In this document: piece by piece, positions 23,034-35,871 of the stretch | Layout: each line of letters begins with the position of its first letter | Position numbering within the stretch: position 1 is the stretch's first letter | NCBI GenBank assembly: GCA_029747585.1 | Contig: JAPEVF010000027.1 | Span: forward strand, 62,001 to 126,000 | Direction of reading: 5' to 3' | From: Pleurotus djamor | Taxonomy: Eukaryota > Basidiomycota > Agaricomycetes > Agaricales > Pleurotaceae | DNA: 64,000 nucleotides | Position numbers and translations under genes: made by a program | The notes under the pieces: model-generated | The model's database searches: none | Told to the model about the DNA's origin: nothing | What the model saw: only the letters and a program-made list of their open reading frames with translations

Positions 23034-24751
23034 TTACTTCAACTTGACCACGAACTAGACTCACGTTAGCCAGCAAGAATGGATGTCAAGGAGGAACCAC
23101 ACTCACAGCACCACGCTCGATGGTATTGATGACGATGTATCCACTGGGGAAGAGGCCGTAGCTTGACCAGGTACCCACAAATTCGAGCGCACCACCACCA
23201 GTTCTGTTGTCATCTTCGGGGTAAACATCGAAATATCCAACTTCACGAACGCTGTTGCCAGTGGGGTCCGAAGGGATAGACGTGATGTCAACGACGCGAA
23301 GACCAGTACCGTAGTTGGACTGGTAGACCAAGCCGTTGGCGATGTATTGGTTGTGGTCGATGGTGATACGGTCGGTTTTGAAGTATCCTGTTTGGCGAGG
23401 GGCACGGAGGTCTGAGATGTCCCAGATGTAGGTGACGGCGCGCCCATCGCGAGCAAGTCCGGCACGGTTTTGCTCGTCGAGTTCGTCGTCGAGGATGAGG
23501 TAGCGTTGGTTGTTAGGATCGGTCACCCAGCTGCGGGTTGAATTGCTCAGCCTGGCTTAGTGGTATGAATGAGTGGACAGTGACTTACCCTTGGTGAGTG
23601 TAAGAGGCACCGGTGTAGCCAGTGCGAGAGATGATCGTAGCATTAGCCTTGTTGGTGACATCTGTAAAATGTTTTAGATACCGGGAGGAGAGATCTCTGC
23701 GAGAAACGTACCGTAGATGGTGAGGGTATCCTCATTGTACCCGTAGCAGATATCACGACCAACATAGCGAGTATCAGGTCCACGATAAATCAAGCATTGA
23801 GCACTGTAATTCAGATGTTAACATAAGCTGGCATTGGTCATATGTCGTTGGACTCACTCATGAACGTATCCATCATCGGCTTGGTATCCGGCGAGCTTGG
23901 GGTTGGCTGGGTCATCAATATCAATGAACACAAGCCCAGAACGGAAGGTACTCGTTCTCGGTTGGGCACCGACTGAGACGACGTATTTACGATCCCAGTT
24001 GATAACGATGTTGTGGGTACGACCAACGGGAAGACCACGGAAAAGACCAGTGATATCGGTGTTTGGGTTGAAAGTATATGGTTTACGGGGGATGGTGAGG
24101 ATTTTGCGGAGATCGAAGATTTGGATGTGGTGGTTTTGAGCCTCGGAACCGACGATCAACCAGTTGTCGAGTACCCTGAGTTCTGATGGGGCAAGTTTAT
24201 AAGTGAGGAGAGGAATGACGAGGTAAATATATGCTTACCTCTCCAGATGGAGTTAGCTGCCTCGGGATGCTTAGGGAGTCTCCCAAGGTAATCCAATTTA
24301 CCGTCAGAAGTGACTTCAGCAATAGCCGCCCCGTCAGCTTGGGCAATGACGATAAACTCTCGTCCTTGGTAGACCCATCCCCAAGAGCTGCTACCTTGTC
24401 CTGCGGCACTACCAAGCTCAGCATGGGAGTAGAAACTGTAGAGGTCGATGTTGCTGCATTTGAATTCGCCAGCCCTGCCTGGAAAGGGGTCAGGAAAGGA
24501 GGTACTAGGAGGAGTAAAGGAGACGAACCGTTGACACAGGGGGTGAAAGTGGTTATAGCACGATGTGCTGTAGTGTTGTAAGCACCTGCTGCCTGGCGTT
24601 CAGCCCAGAAAGCGTGCTTCTTGTCCATGATGCTCTGATGAACGCGTCCGCTCTCATATTCGAAGAGACGAGGAGGGTTGGGGATTTCTTTGGCGGTGAC
24701 TGAAGTCAAGGCAGCGAGAATGAGACTGAAAGACACCGAGAGGCGAACCAT
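23034..24751 (-). CDS. Secreted LVIVD-repeat / choice-of-anchor-B family protein, copy 2
   Basis: Mirror-image paralogue of the gene at 20803-22560, with the same exon order. Start at 24751 with a signal peptide (VRLSVSFSLILAALTSVTA) followed by KEIPNPPRL, identical to the mature start of copy 1. Shared blocks include FTPCVNG, DNWLIVGSEAQNHHIQIFD, LPVGRTHNIVINWD, FIDIDDPANPKLAGYQADDG and SIPSDPTGNSVREVGYFDVY. The tiny last exon (FVVKLK, stop at 23034-23036) is recovered by removing an intron that begins right after IERGA, exactly as in copy 1. Amino-acid identity is high but third positions differ freely, so this is an established duplication under protein constraint rather than a recent copy. 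The inverted arrangement fits local inverted duplication. Confidence 0.9.
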
Positions 24752-25815
24752 CGTATGAGTAGAGCCAGAAAGTCAAGGACTGATTGAAGAGAGCAATGAG
24801 GCGGAGACTGCGTCTAAAATACCCTGGCGAAAGCAGTGTGATATTGTTCATTGTAGGACTGCCTGTGTCGTGCCCGCATGCTCTAAAGGTACCCAAGCTT
24901 TTCGATGTACGCCCTTAATTCCGTTATCACTTCCAACCAGGCAGAAAGTGCTCAAGCTTCGGAAGCTGAGGATGAGCGCTTTGGGCTTGGTTGGCAGCTC
25001 AATATGGCCACTGCCAGTGGTCGAGGAGGACCTTGACCCTTGAAGAACGAGGGATCTCCATGCGGGATTGTTTGCTTGGCTCTGAGGCATATTGGCGTGT
25101 ATGTCGTTATACCAAGGCCGAAATGAGTGGTATGTTCATGTGGGAGGGGTTTGACGTAGGGGGACCTTCGCAGTGCTCTCGGTGCCAAGAAAAAGAGACG
25201 ATAAAGACGAGCTATGGTTTGTCAAGAAAGAAGACGCTCTGGTTTGATGGAGGAGAAAGAATTTCTCCGTCGCAAGCTCCGTAGTCCCACTCGCATGTGA
25301 ACCATGTGNAAACGTCCGGGTTCGAAGTGAGCAATGAAGAAGCGTGTCTGATGTTGGGATTTTGGGATAACGCTACAAAGTATCAGTTTTGTGTGATCGT
25401 GCATCATGCAATGTCGAGGACGAACCATGAGTGCAACTGTGGTGGTGCGATTGAGCTTGGAGATTGCGCAAATCGATTTGCATGGAGTCGCTGGAAGGCC
25501 ACAGCAGACTCCGAAGGGAACGGCGACCATAAATTTTCATGCAATGTGGTTCCGAGAGGAAGGAGAGATAGAAGACGAGGAGCCGCATGCATCGAGGTAC
25601 TGTGTCCTCGTTGGTCGAAGACGCATTGAAGGAAAATGCGGAGATAGCGATGGTGTGCGTGTGGACATGCAGATGGTAACATCGAGGCAACCATTATTAG
25701 ATTCAGATATCCCAGGTAGTATCAATACAACACGCGCTCTCTGAGCGGAATAAGTCGACGAATATAAGGTAATAAAAATAAGGGGATTATACCCAAGAGT
25801 AGACTATCAGTGGTT
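24752..25815. other. Intergenic stretch, nothing recognised
   Basis: About 1.06 kb with overlapping short open frames on both strands (for example 25406-25744 plus and 25373-25694 minus). None shows a domain or splice-linked continuation. A T-loop-like ggttcgaa near 25318 is not part of a tRNA. One ambiguous base is at 25309. Confidence 0.5.
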
Positions 25816-27153
25816 TCACGGCTTCTTGTTGTCGAAATACTTCGTCTTTAGTTGATGCCAAATTCTTTCGTTCCAGCCGTACGTAAGTGCGTTGGCCAAG
25901 CCAACAAACTGAGTGGATGCCTGCATGACTTGGGTTACGCGAGATGTGTTACCCGTTGCCTCCACGATGCGATTGGCGAGCCCAGGAATCCAGAGAATGA
26001 TGTAGAGGAGAGGATATGCATTTAGAAGGAGTACGCGGTGTATCGCTCGCTCCCGAGGATTTGTCGAAGACTTTTGGGTCTTAGGACGGTGAGCGAAGAT
26101 GTGCTTGAGCGAAGCTTGGTTTGCGGATGGCGGTGGAGTGATGGAAGGAGGAATTGGAGTGATGGAGGGTGACAGGAAGGAGGGCTTTGACGGACTGCTG
26201 TCGTCCGAGAAATCGATGTAGGAAGCAGACGACGGACGACGTGGCTGCTTCTTGCTTTCAACCTTTCCATCAACGTCAACATCAACATCAATGTCCACAT
26301 CGACATGGATGTGATCCGTCGTGTTGAAGGTGTTAGGTTGACGCGCAAATTCGACAGGGGAGAGGGGGATTGTGTTGGTATTCATGTTGTGCGAAGAAGT
26401 GGGGACTTGTGAGACGATGGGGTTGGCAAGACGCCGGAAATGACGCCGGAGGAAGAAGTGAAGGAATGTGTACATGATGATCTAGGAAGTTCAGTGAGAA
26501 AAAGTTGCGCTTACTCGATGGGGAACCGTCGTACCTCCAGGAGCATGAAAAGGTAGCGCCATGCATGGGTCAATGCGTATCTAAGGTAGACGGGCTCGTC
26601 GACAAGCCAGCACCTGGAAGCAAGTATCTCATGAGCAAGGTGGTCAACGGCAGGGCAAGCGAGAGACTGACCAGTTTCCTGAGACCGGTGCATACCACTT
26701 CTTTCCCAGAGCAATGAACCCCGTCATGAACGGGAGGAACCAAATGGCGGAGGTGACACCAACAATCTTTCGCCAACCCCATTCACCAGAGACGAGTTGT
26801 GAGCTAGAGGTCTTGGTGATGGTGTAGACCGTGACGATGGCTATGGCGAGAATTGCGCAATCGGCTGCCTGGACGGTGACCTGTCCAACGAGACCATTGA
26901 ACACGCATGCCGGCGTGGGCGATAATGGGCGTTTAGTGATGAGAATGAGTGAACCCGATGCAGAATTATTGACGGAATTGATGAAATCCGCGACCGCCAA
27001 GTTGAGGATCAGGACATGACGAAAGTGTTTACGGAGCGGAAGGGCTAGATAACAGAGAATGATAAAGCCTGATCCGAGAGCAGAGAGGATGCCCCCAGTG
27101 AAGTTGAGCACCGACATTGCCAGTCGAAAACCTTGGATCGTGGTGGTCGACAT
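25816..27153 (-). CDS. Seven-transmembrane receptor, cAMP-receptor-like / Git3-type GPCR
   Basis: Three exons. Exon 1 starts at 27153 (MSTTTIQGFRLAMSVLN) and encodes about five hydrophobic helices, including HVLILNLAVADFINSVNN, typical of helix 2. A short exon (about 26627-26538) gives CWLVDEPVYLRYALTHAWRY, matching the loop before helix 5 of fungal cAMP-receptor-like proteins. After a second intron the last exon begins IIMYTFLHFFLRRHFRRL, carries a long cytoplasmic loop and ends with two more helices (LLLNAYPLLYIILWIPGLAN) and a stop at 25816. The loop has a striking alternating Asp/Val tract and a Pro/Ser-rich segment. Such receptors sense nutrients or other cues through G proteins at the plasma membrane; the ligand here is unknown. 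Confidence 0.85.
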
Positions 27154-27555
27154 CGTTGAGGGATGATGAGAGCTGCATCTTCGTAAATACTGATAATTTT
27201 ATAGCTTGCATATGAAAAAGTGGCGATGCGGAGTGTCGTTACGAGACGTCGAAAAAGCACAAGGATGAAGAGTTTCGTGGTGGCGTTTTTGGCGCCGTAC
27301 ACTGTTTCAAGATTAGACAAACGCTGGCAGCGGTAGTATACACACAAAATTTTACAGGTATTACGCGAAACCCACCAAGAAAAAAAAAGCAAGAAAGGAG
27401 AGCGGGGTACGATGAAGCTCAAGGGTCGTATATTCTATGAAGCTCGTCGTGTATCGAAAATGCAATTCTGCGTTGAGTCTTGGTGGCTTTTCTTCCTCCG
27501 GTTGCCCTACAATTGACTGGTGTCACGACATGTATAAGTGGGACTGACGGTGGAC
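27154..27555. other. Intergenic region upstream of the GPCR
   Basis: About 400 bases between the GT69 gene's stop and the GPCR start (both minus). There is a poly-purine run (gaaaaaaaaagc) near 27380. Nothing else is seen. Confidence 0.5.
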
Positions 27556-29420
27556 TTACTTCTGTTCTTGACAAACGAAACTGTCAGGAGCTCCTTCCCA
27601 GTCTTCCAAGATATAATCAACTCGCTTGGCTTTCTCTCCTCCTTCACCTTCACCATCGACATCGTCTCCCTGAGGTCCGAACAAATCCAGAGCCAGCCGT
27701 GTGTGGCTGACACCAGCATACGTAGTAACGCACCGAGGGTTGACCAGGATCCGAGCAGGCCGATACGCTCCATTCGGGATGGTTAATTTCGGAGGGACTC
27801 CATCCTCATCCTCATCGTCCCCAGCCGGCAGTCCTTCTTCTTCTTCATCTTCGGGCATGGCATCAAAGTCTGAACCAGCATTTGCGTCCTCGTCAGCCTT
27901 GGGTTCACCCCCTACGGCCTCTCCTTCAGCTGCCGGTGCTGGCGCTGGCGGTGGAGGAGGGGGTGCTTGGGGTGGTTCATCCTGGGGTTCCCTCTTTCTC
28001 AACCGCTCTCCATTGCCTATATCCAGTTCCATCATACCTTCACCAGCTGTCCCAATCCACAAGTCTCGGCAGAACCACGCTTGACTACTATCTAGACAAG
28101 TTGAGTCTGACGTCCTTTCCTTCATGGCTTCACCACTGGTGATATTCGTGACGTCCCCACTGACCAGCCCGGAACGATACGATATGCCTTTGTAGTATGA
28201 CTGTGCGGGATCGACAACATGAGTCCCTGATTCACAACAGAACACTTGGAACGGCAAGTGTTGTTGATAGCGCTTGGAACCAATTTTGTCGCGCGGCGGA
28301 ACACCATCTGGGGATGAAGAGGACTTGGACTGACGGAATTGGTCGCCGTCAACATCGCGTGTCCGCCAACTATGGGATGATGGTAAGCATAAGCTCAGTG
28401 AACACGAAGGTGAGCGTACCGGTCAGAAAAGATGTAGAAACCGTTATGTTCTGCCCAATCCATTCCGCAAACCATGGCCGCTTCGTTTATGAAGCTGACC
28501 TTAATGGTCTCAAGGATATCGTTCGGACAAGTGAACCCCCTCAGCCAGATGACTCTGTCGAATTTAAATCGTCTCTTCTGGTAAAGCTCCATCAATGGTT
28601 CTAACGCAAGGTTCCGTGTATGCGCCTCTTCTTGTGGATAATAAGCCGCGAGTGGGTCTGCCGTCATGGGTGGAACCCTCCGAATACGGTACGGTATGCC
28701 GAGCAATGTCATTACCGCCTCGCACAAGTCAGTGAGGGTTTCTGTTGAGTCGGTGGAGTCATAGTCCAGCATCGACACGAAGATATTGCTTGTCCCGAGG
28801 CGTTTCGCGAGCTGCACAATAACGGCAAGTTGGTCGACTAGGAAATGGTCTGCGGAATGAATGACAATCGCAATGTAGTAAAGATGGTTTTGGTGAACGA
28901 GTTCGTCGTAAGCCGAGTGTTGTTTACTTTGACCGAACGGGCGTGCCAGAGTCGGACAAAGACCCGCAACCCATCCGTTGATGGAGAGCAGTTGGTCAAT
29001 GGCCGAAATGACTGTTTGAGCATCCGTGTGCGCCGTATCCTTGCTTGTTATGCTATTATATGCACACTCAATTGAAGATTGGCAAGGCCACAGACGATGC
29101 GAAACGACGTACTATGGGAGTTGAAAGCGTTCCCACCAATCCCGCGCGCCATTCCTCACCAAGTCGGAGAACATGTCTTCCCGCTCATCTTTACCCATTC
29201 TTGACTGCAGAAAGCGGTGCGTTTGCACATTGAGAGTCCTATCATGTCCAGTCGCGCGTTCGAGGATGCTATGTTTCTGGATTTCGTGAGAGTTGGGGAT
29301 TCTGAGGGACGTGTGAGTCGAGGAGGATGAGGAAGAGAAGAAGAAAAGACGAAGAGCAAAGACAGCGGAGAGGAGAAAAAAGAGTCGTGTGAGACTGCGA
29401 CGACGAAGAGAGAGCGTCAT
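27556..29420 (-). CDS. GT69-family alpha-1,3-mannosyltransferase (CMT1/CAP59 type)
   Basis: Type II membrane topology: a basic start (MTLSLRRRSLTRL), then a hydrophobic signal anchor and a Ser-rich stem. Exons join at about 29113/29044 and 28419/28370. The catalytic part shows NIFVSMLDYDSTDSTETL near its start, FDRVIWLRGFTCPNDILETI, NEAAMVCGMDW, a CCESGTHVVD block and ARILVNPRCVTTYAGVSHTR near the end, all in the order seen in cryptococcal mannosyltransferase CMT1 and CAP59 relatives. Such enzymes act in the Golgi on cell-wall or capsule glycans. An unusual insertion of about 65 residues, poly-Pro followed by poly-acidic, separates two conserved blocks (about 28015-27790). The classical catalytic acidic motif appears as WLRGFTCPND rather than the common -NDV-type pattern, so activity should not be assumed. 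Divergent from the DUF6533 gene by 273 bases. Confidence 0.85.
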
Positions 29421-29693
29421 CGTCGTCGGCGTCGTGGGGAACGTCGAGGTCGAGCCGTCAGCGGAAGAGTGGAAGGAGTTCGGCAGCTTTAACTTCGCTT
29501 CAGGGGCGCGTATGCNCTGTTACAGGGGCTTGGCGTCGGGATCAGGGATTCATGTGGTTTGCTTCCATCCACTCATTTAGGCTTTTGCCCGTGTGGTCTA
29601 TTCCTGGCCGTCGTGTGGCGCTCCTTCAGACGTAGAAAACCAGAGGAAGATGCCTCCTACTTCTCTTTCTTCTTCTCCACCACTATCACCAGC

Positions 29694-31433
29694 ATGTCCT
29701 CAGAGGTCGTGAGTTGCGTTGCGTTTAACCCCGATGTACTGCGTTTCCTGACGACTTGTGTCAGCCTCTTCTTGTGTCGTTATCTGTCACTGCGTCGTTG
29801 GCACTTTTGGTGAGCTGCGCCGTTTCTGATACCGCCGTCCTGAATTTACTTTACTTCCCAAGGCCTATGATTGGATTTGTACCTTGGACAGAGAGGTACG
29901 TATCGTCTCTTTAATTCCGATCCAAGGTTTGTCTCAATGTAAAGCTCCAGGTGAAATACATATGGCAGCGGAAGTGGAACACATCGACGCTTATCTTTTT
30001 CCTCAATCGATACCTACCATTCATCGATACCTCCATATCACTCACCCGTAAGCCTCTATTGAACGACATGATTCATCTGTGCTCATGAACCTGAGCAGTC
30101 CTGACAATCACCCGAGATCCTCGTGTTAGCTTTGGCGTTATATATCAGCCGAGTCTTCCAGACTGATTCTCATNTAGGTCTGCGAACAAAGGTTCAAAGT
30201 CGTGACTTGTGAGTGTCCNCCAGCTTTCAATGGCATTTACACTAACGTCGTTTCAGGGCTCATAGTCTTCGGGATACTATTATGTGAAAGTGTGNACATG
30301 CCTGGTCAGACGACNNGCACATNCTCACAGCGAGTTCCGCAGGCATATTAATGTTGCGCACNTATGCAATATGGCANGGCCGACGNGCAATNCTNGTAAC
30401 ATTAATTGTGCTGGCTTGCGTACGTGCAATCACCCCTTAGCTTGACGCTTGCTTATTCTTGCTGTCGACCAGGTTGTTTTCATTCCTTCCATCGTCGTGA
30501 CCTATTTCGAAATGGCGACACTACGATGTGATTACGAGACTGAGTAAAGACACCGCGATACTTTACTGAAGCCGCTTTTTNCATAGATGGACCTTCTCAC
30601 TCACCCGGCTGCTCGCTGGTGTACGCNAGCCCCATGATCTTCATAGCATACGTGCTCCTCCTGTCGAGCGAAACAGGTANGCCNATTTCATCTAAGAACC
30701 TCCAGCTTGTCAANCTGACNAATGATCGCAGTGATACTAGCTCTCACAATGTGGCAAGCTGTTCGACATCGTAAGTTCGATCCAATTCATCATCGCGGGT
30801 ATCACATCACATGAAAGGANATNGCTGATGNATCGACTCTACTCAGTCAAGCAGATGCGTACATCATGGATAGTACAATTGTATACGGATGGTCAGTCAC
30901 CGGCTTGTTACTTGCGACGATGACGGTTTGATNCTGATGACTTGATNCCTAGGACTGCTATTCTATCTGTACATCGTGGGTACGTCTTCGATACTTCAAA
31001 TTGCCTCTGAGNANTTCTTGATTTCTTACCGTCTCCTGGCCAACCTGTAGTCATTGCAATTGCAAACGTNGTNGTCCCNGTGGCTGCTCCCGTAAGTTCA
31101 CTTCCCCCGTTGCTGTTTAATTTCTCGAACTTTATTGACNAAATCGCAGCCGGGGTTTTCCAATTGGCTAGCAACGTAAGAATACTTCTTCCTNCTCCTT
31201 CCTTACCCATCGCATCATGGAANCAACCTCATTGACGCACGGTACTGATGCTATGGTTTNATAGCCCGCAACGAGTCGTCCACTCTGTGGTATGCACAAG
31301 NGTGCTGTTCTTCATGCGAGCAGCAAATGAAACTGAAGATACTTCTGGAACGACGATGGTCTCTGCGGATTTAGAGTTCTCGGAGGTTACGAGTGGACTG
31401 AGTACAAGACGTGAAGTTACAGACTGTTACTAG
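29694..31433 (+). CDS. DUF6533-type multi-pass membrane protein
   Basis: An intron-rich gene of about a dozen short exons with many ambiguous bases. Best start is ATG at 29694; removing an intron (GTGAGT... to ...TGTCAG) gives MSSEVPLLVSLSVTASLALL. This leads through another intron to AYDWICTLDREVKYIWQRKW and then FFLNRYLPFIDT, the diagnostic N-terminal signature of DUF6533, a family abundant in Agaricomycetes. Further hydrophobic exons follow. The last exon carries QRVVHSVVCT.VLFFMRAA, typical of the family's C-terminal cytoplasmic end, and stops at 31433. Probably a seven-helix plasma-membrane protein; function unknown. Middle exons are blurred by Ns. Confidence 0.75.
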
Positions 31434-31826
31434 TAAAATTCATTCATGATAACCTTGGACTTTCGTAAAGCATTTACCTAACGCAATGGGTGCTCGCGGT
31501 GTTAAGCAATCGGGAAGGAGACAGCAAGGGGAGGTGGCGACAAGCCTCATTGTCGGCCGTAACTTAGTTTTACCCCACGCGTATACCATGTGGAGGGCGC
31601 TATGTTGCTTCTAATAGTCAAACGTCCCCCACAAAATTTCCATTGGCTCCTCGGGCCTATTGCCTCACGGAAGGGGCGTTGAAGTTGTCAAGGAAAATCG
31701 TTCGACGAGGGAAGCACTGAAAATGCATATAAGGAGTGCATAGTTTTGAGGGTTGGCTAACAAGCGATACCTTTTCACCCCGCATTAATATTTCCTCCAA
31801 TACCTCACCTTTGCGATTCCGCCGGC
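31434..31826. other. Intergenic stretch, nothing recognised
   Basis: About 390 bases between the DUF6533 gene and a hypothetical gene on the same strand. A minus-strand open frame at 31657-31854 has no domain. Confidence 0.45.
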
Positions 31827-33116
31827 ATGGAATTGAATCCCCCCACTGAAGCATTCGGAACTAGAAGACTTTCACATTCGTCGAGGAGGAGTACGCTGAG
31901 GTTGTCGGTGTTGGATATAGCCTTGGACATGGGAGTGCTGAGNGATGACTGCGAAGTCGCGGAGTGGGTATTTGGTCCCTCTGGTTCTCCACTACCCCCG
32001 AGACGGAAAGGTGAGTTGCCGCAACGATCACACATGCCGCTAATCTCCAACTTGTTTCCCAGAATCTAAGAGTCGTAAATCCGCGAGCCTGAAAGCCGTG
32101 GTAGTGCAATTGAGCGAGATTTCTATTTTTGGACGATCGGAGAAGAAAAGGGCTGGATTCCCTCGTTGCGGCCGCACTGGGAAAAGGGACGGCGTCGGAT
32201 TGCGGGAAGGTGGTGGTCGGTCATTCACGCGGAATGTCTCTGGAGGATTGAATCAAGTGAGTGGATTGGTCCGAAAAGGTACGTAACACGCACTATCTGG
32301 GCGAGGATGTCGCCGAGGCCGTTTACTTCTTCGCGCAGTATCCTCATACGTCAAGAAAGACTCGGGCTCGTCATCTTCTGGGTCCGAGGATGGAAAAGCT
32401 GGGTGAGTATGGGCATAGTAAGCATAAAAATGCACACTCACATTCAATGCAGACAACCCAGTAGGATTCGTCAGACCATCAAGGACATAACGATTTTCCC
32501 TCCCATCGGCAAATTGTCGTTTACCAAGATTCATACGGCCTGTGGAAGAAGCAATGCATCAACATCTGAATCATCAATCCCGTCTGTTCCGCCAACACCA
32601 TTCATCCTGATGACTCAAATGGATATGGGTGAAATAGGAAGTGCTCTGGCGTGTCAAAATCCTCGGATCGACGCGTCGTATATGGTGGTTTCGCAGGAAA
32701 ATGCCGTACTTGATGTGATTCCACTTTCCGAAGCCGAAAGGCCACCAACTGTAACGCCTTCCTTGTACCGCAGCCCAACAACAAGGCTACCACATAAAGT
32801 GCGCACGTTGCTGAATTCTCGACGGAGGATTGTAGTTCCTAGTATTTCGACCGACCAATCGTCGATCGGGTCTTCGCGGGGGACATCAGATGGTGGCGAT
32901 AGGAGGAGACTACCTTGGCTGGTTGGTGGAATTCGGCGTGGAAGAGATGCACCGTTTCCAGTAAAGTCTGTTCGACANGCTCCACNAGAAGGCGTGCANG
33001 TCGTTGCCAACGATGGCGAGGGACGCTCGACGCTGTTGATGGCGCCGNTGCCGTTNGCNGAGGCGTCGACGGACTCGTTGTCAGTGTACTCGGACGATAT
33101 TTCAGAGGAACGCTGA
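31827..33116 (+). CDS. Hypothetical protein (exon structure uncertain)
   Basis: ATG at 31827 begins MELNPPTEAFGTRRLS. A first intron is likely after PPLPPRRK-type sequence near 32014 (GTGAGTTGCC). The long downstream frame, open to a stop at 33116, includes DFYFWTIGEEKGWIPSLRP and GRWWSVIHAECLWRIESSEW around 32118-32270, a Trp-rich basic region that looks genuinely coding. Ser/Pro-rich sequence follows, ending SLSVYSDDISEER. The exact acceptor linking exon 1 to the Trp-rich region is unclear, and several Ns fall near the 3' end. No family is recognised. It is followed 128 bases later by glycogen synthase on the same strand. Confidence 0.5.
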
Positions 33117-33244
33117 GAGAGGGCGAGCGTTGTAATTTTTGTATGGGACCTTGCTTAAAGTAGAAATGCATGACGTCATCAAATAAGGCCTGCCTGGGGT
33201 TGAGAGAGTTTTATCAACTCCAACCATCTTCGTCTCCTTCCCCC

Positions 33245-35678
<2,434 letters not shown>

Positions 35679-35871
35679 AGTTGCGCTCATTAGATGTACC
35701 ACTGAATTCCCTCTCTCTCTTAAAAGTGATTATATGCTATTTTGTTATATCTGCCTTGTTCTGTTCATACCCAGTGTTGNTATAAAGTGATGGACTCTTG
35801 TTGTTGGACTCTAGAACTACTGTCTACAGGAATACTGAACTCGGGCGCCAAAACACTTCACCTGCGTTATT

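Noticed and set aside
25270..25345. Possible tRNA because of ggttcgaa near 25318
   Set aside because: No acceptor stem or anticodon arm can be drawn around it on either strand.
24991..25744. Overlapping open frames on both strands
   Set aside because: No domain, no splice partners, and similar-length frames on both strands suggest chance.
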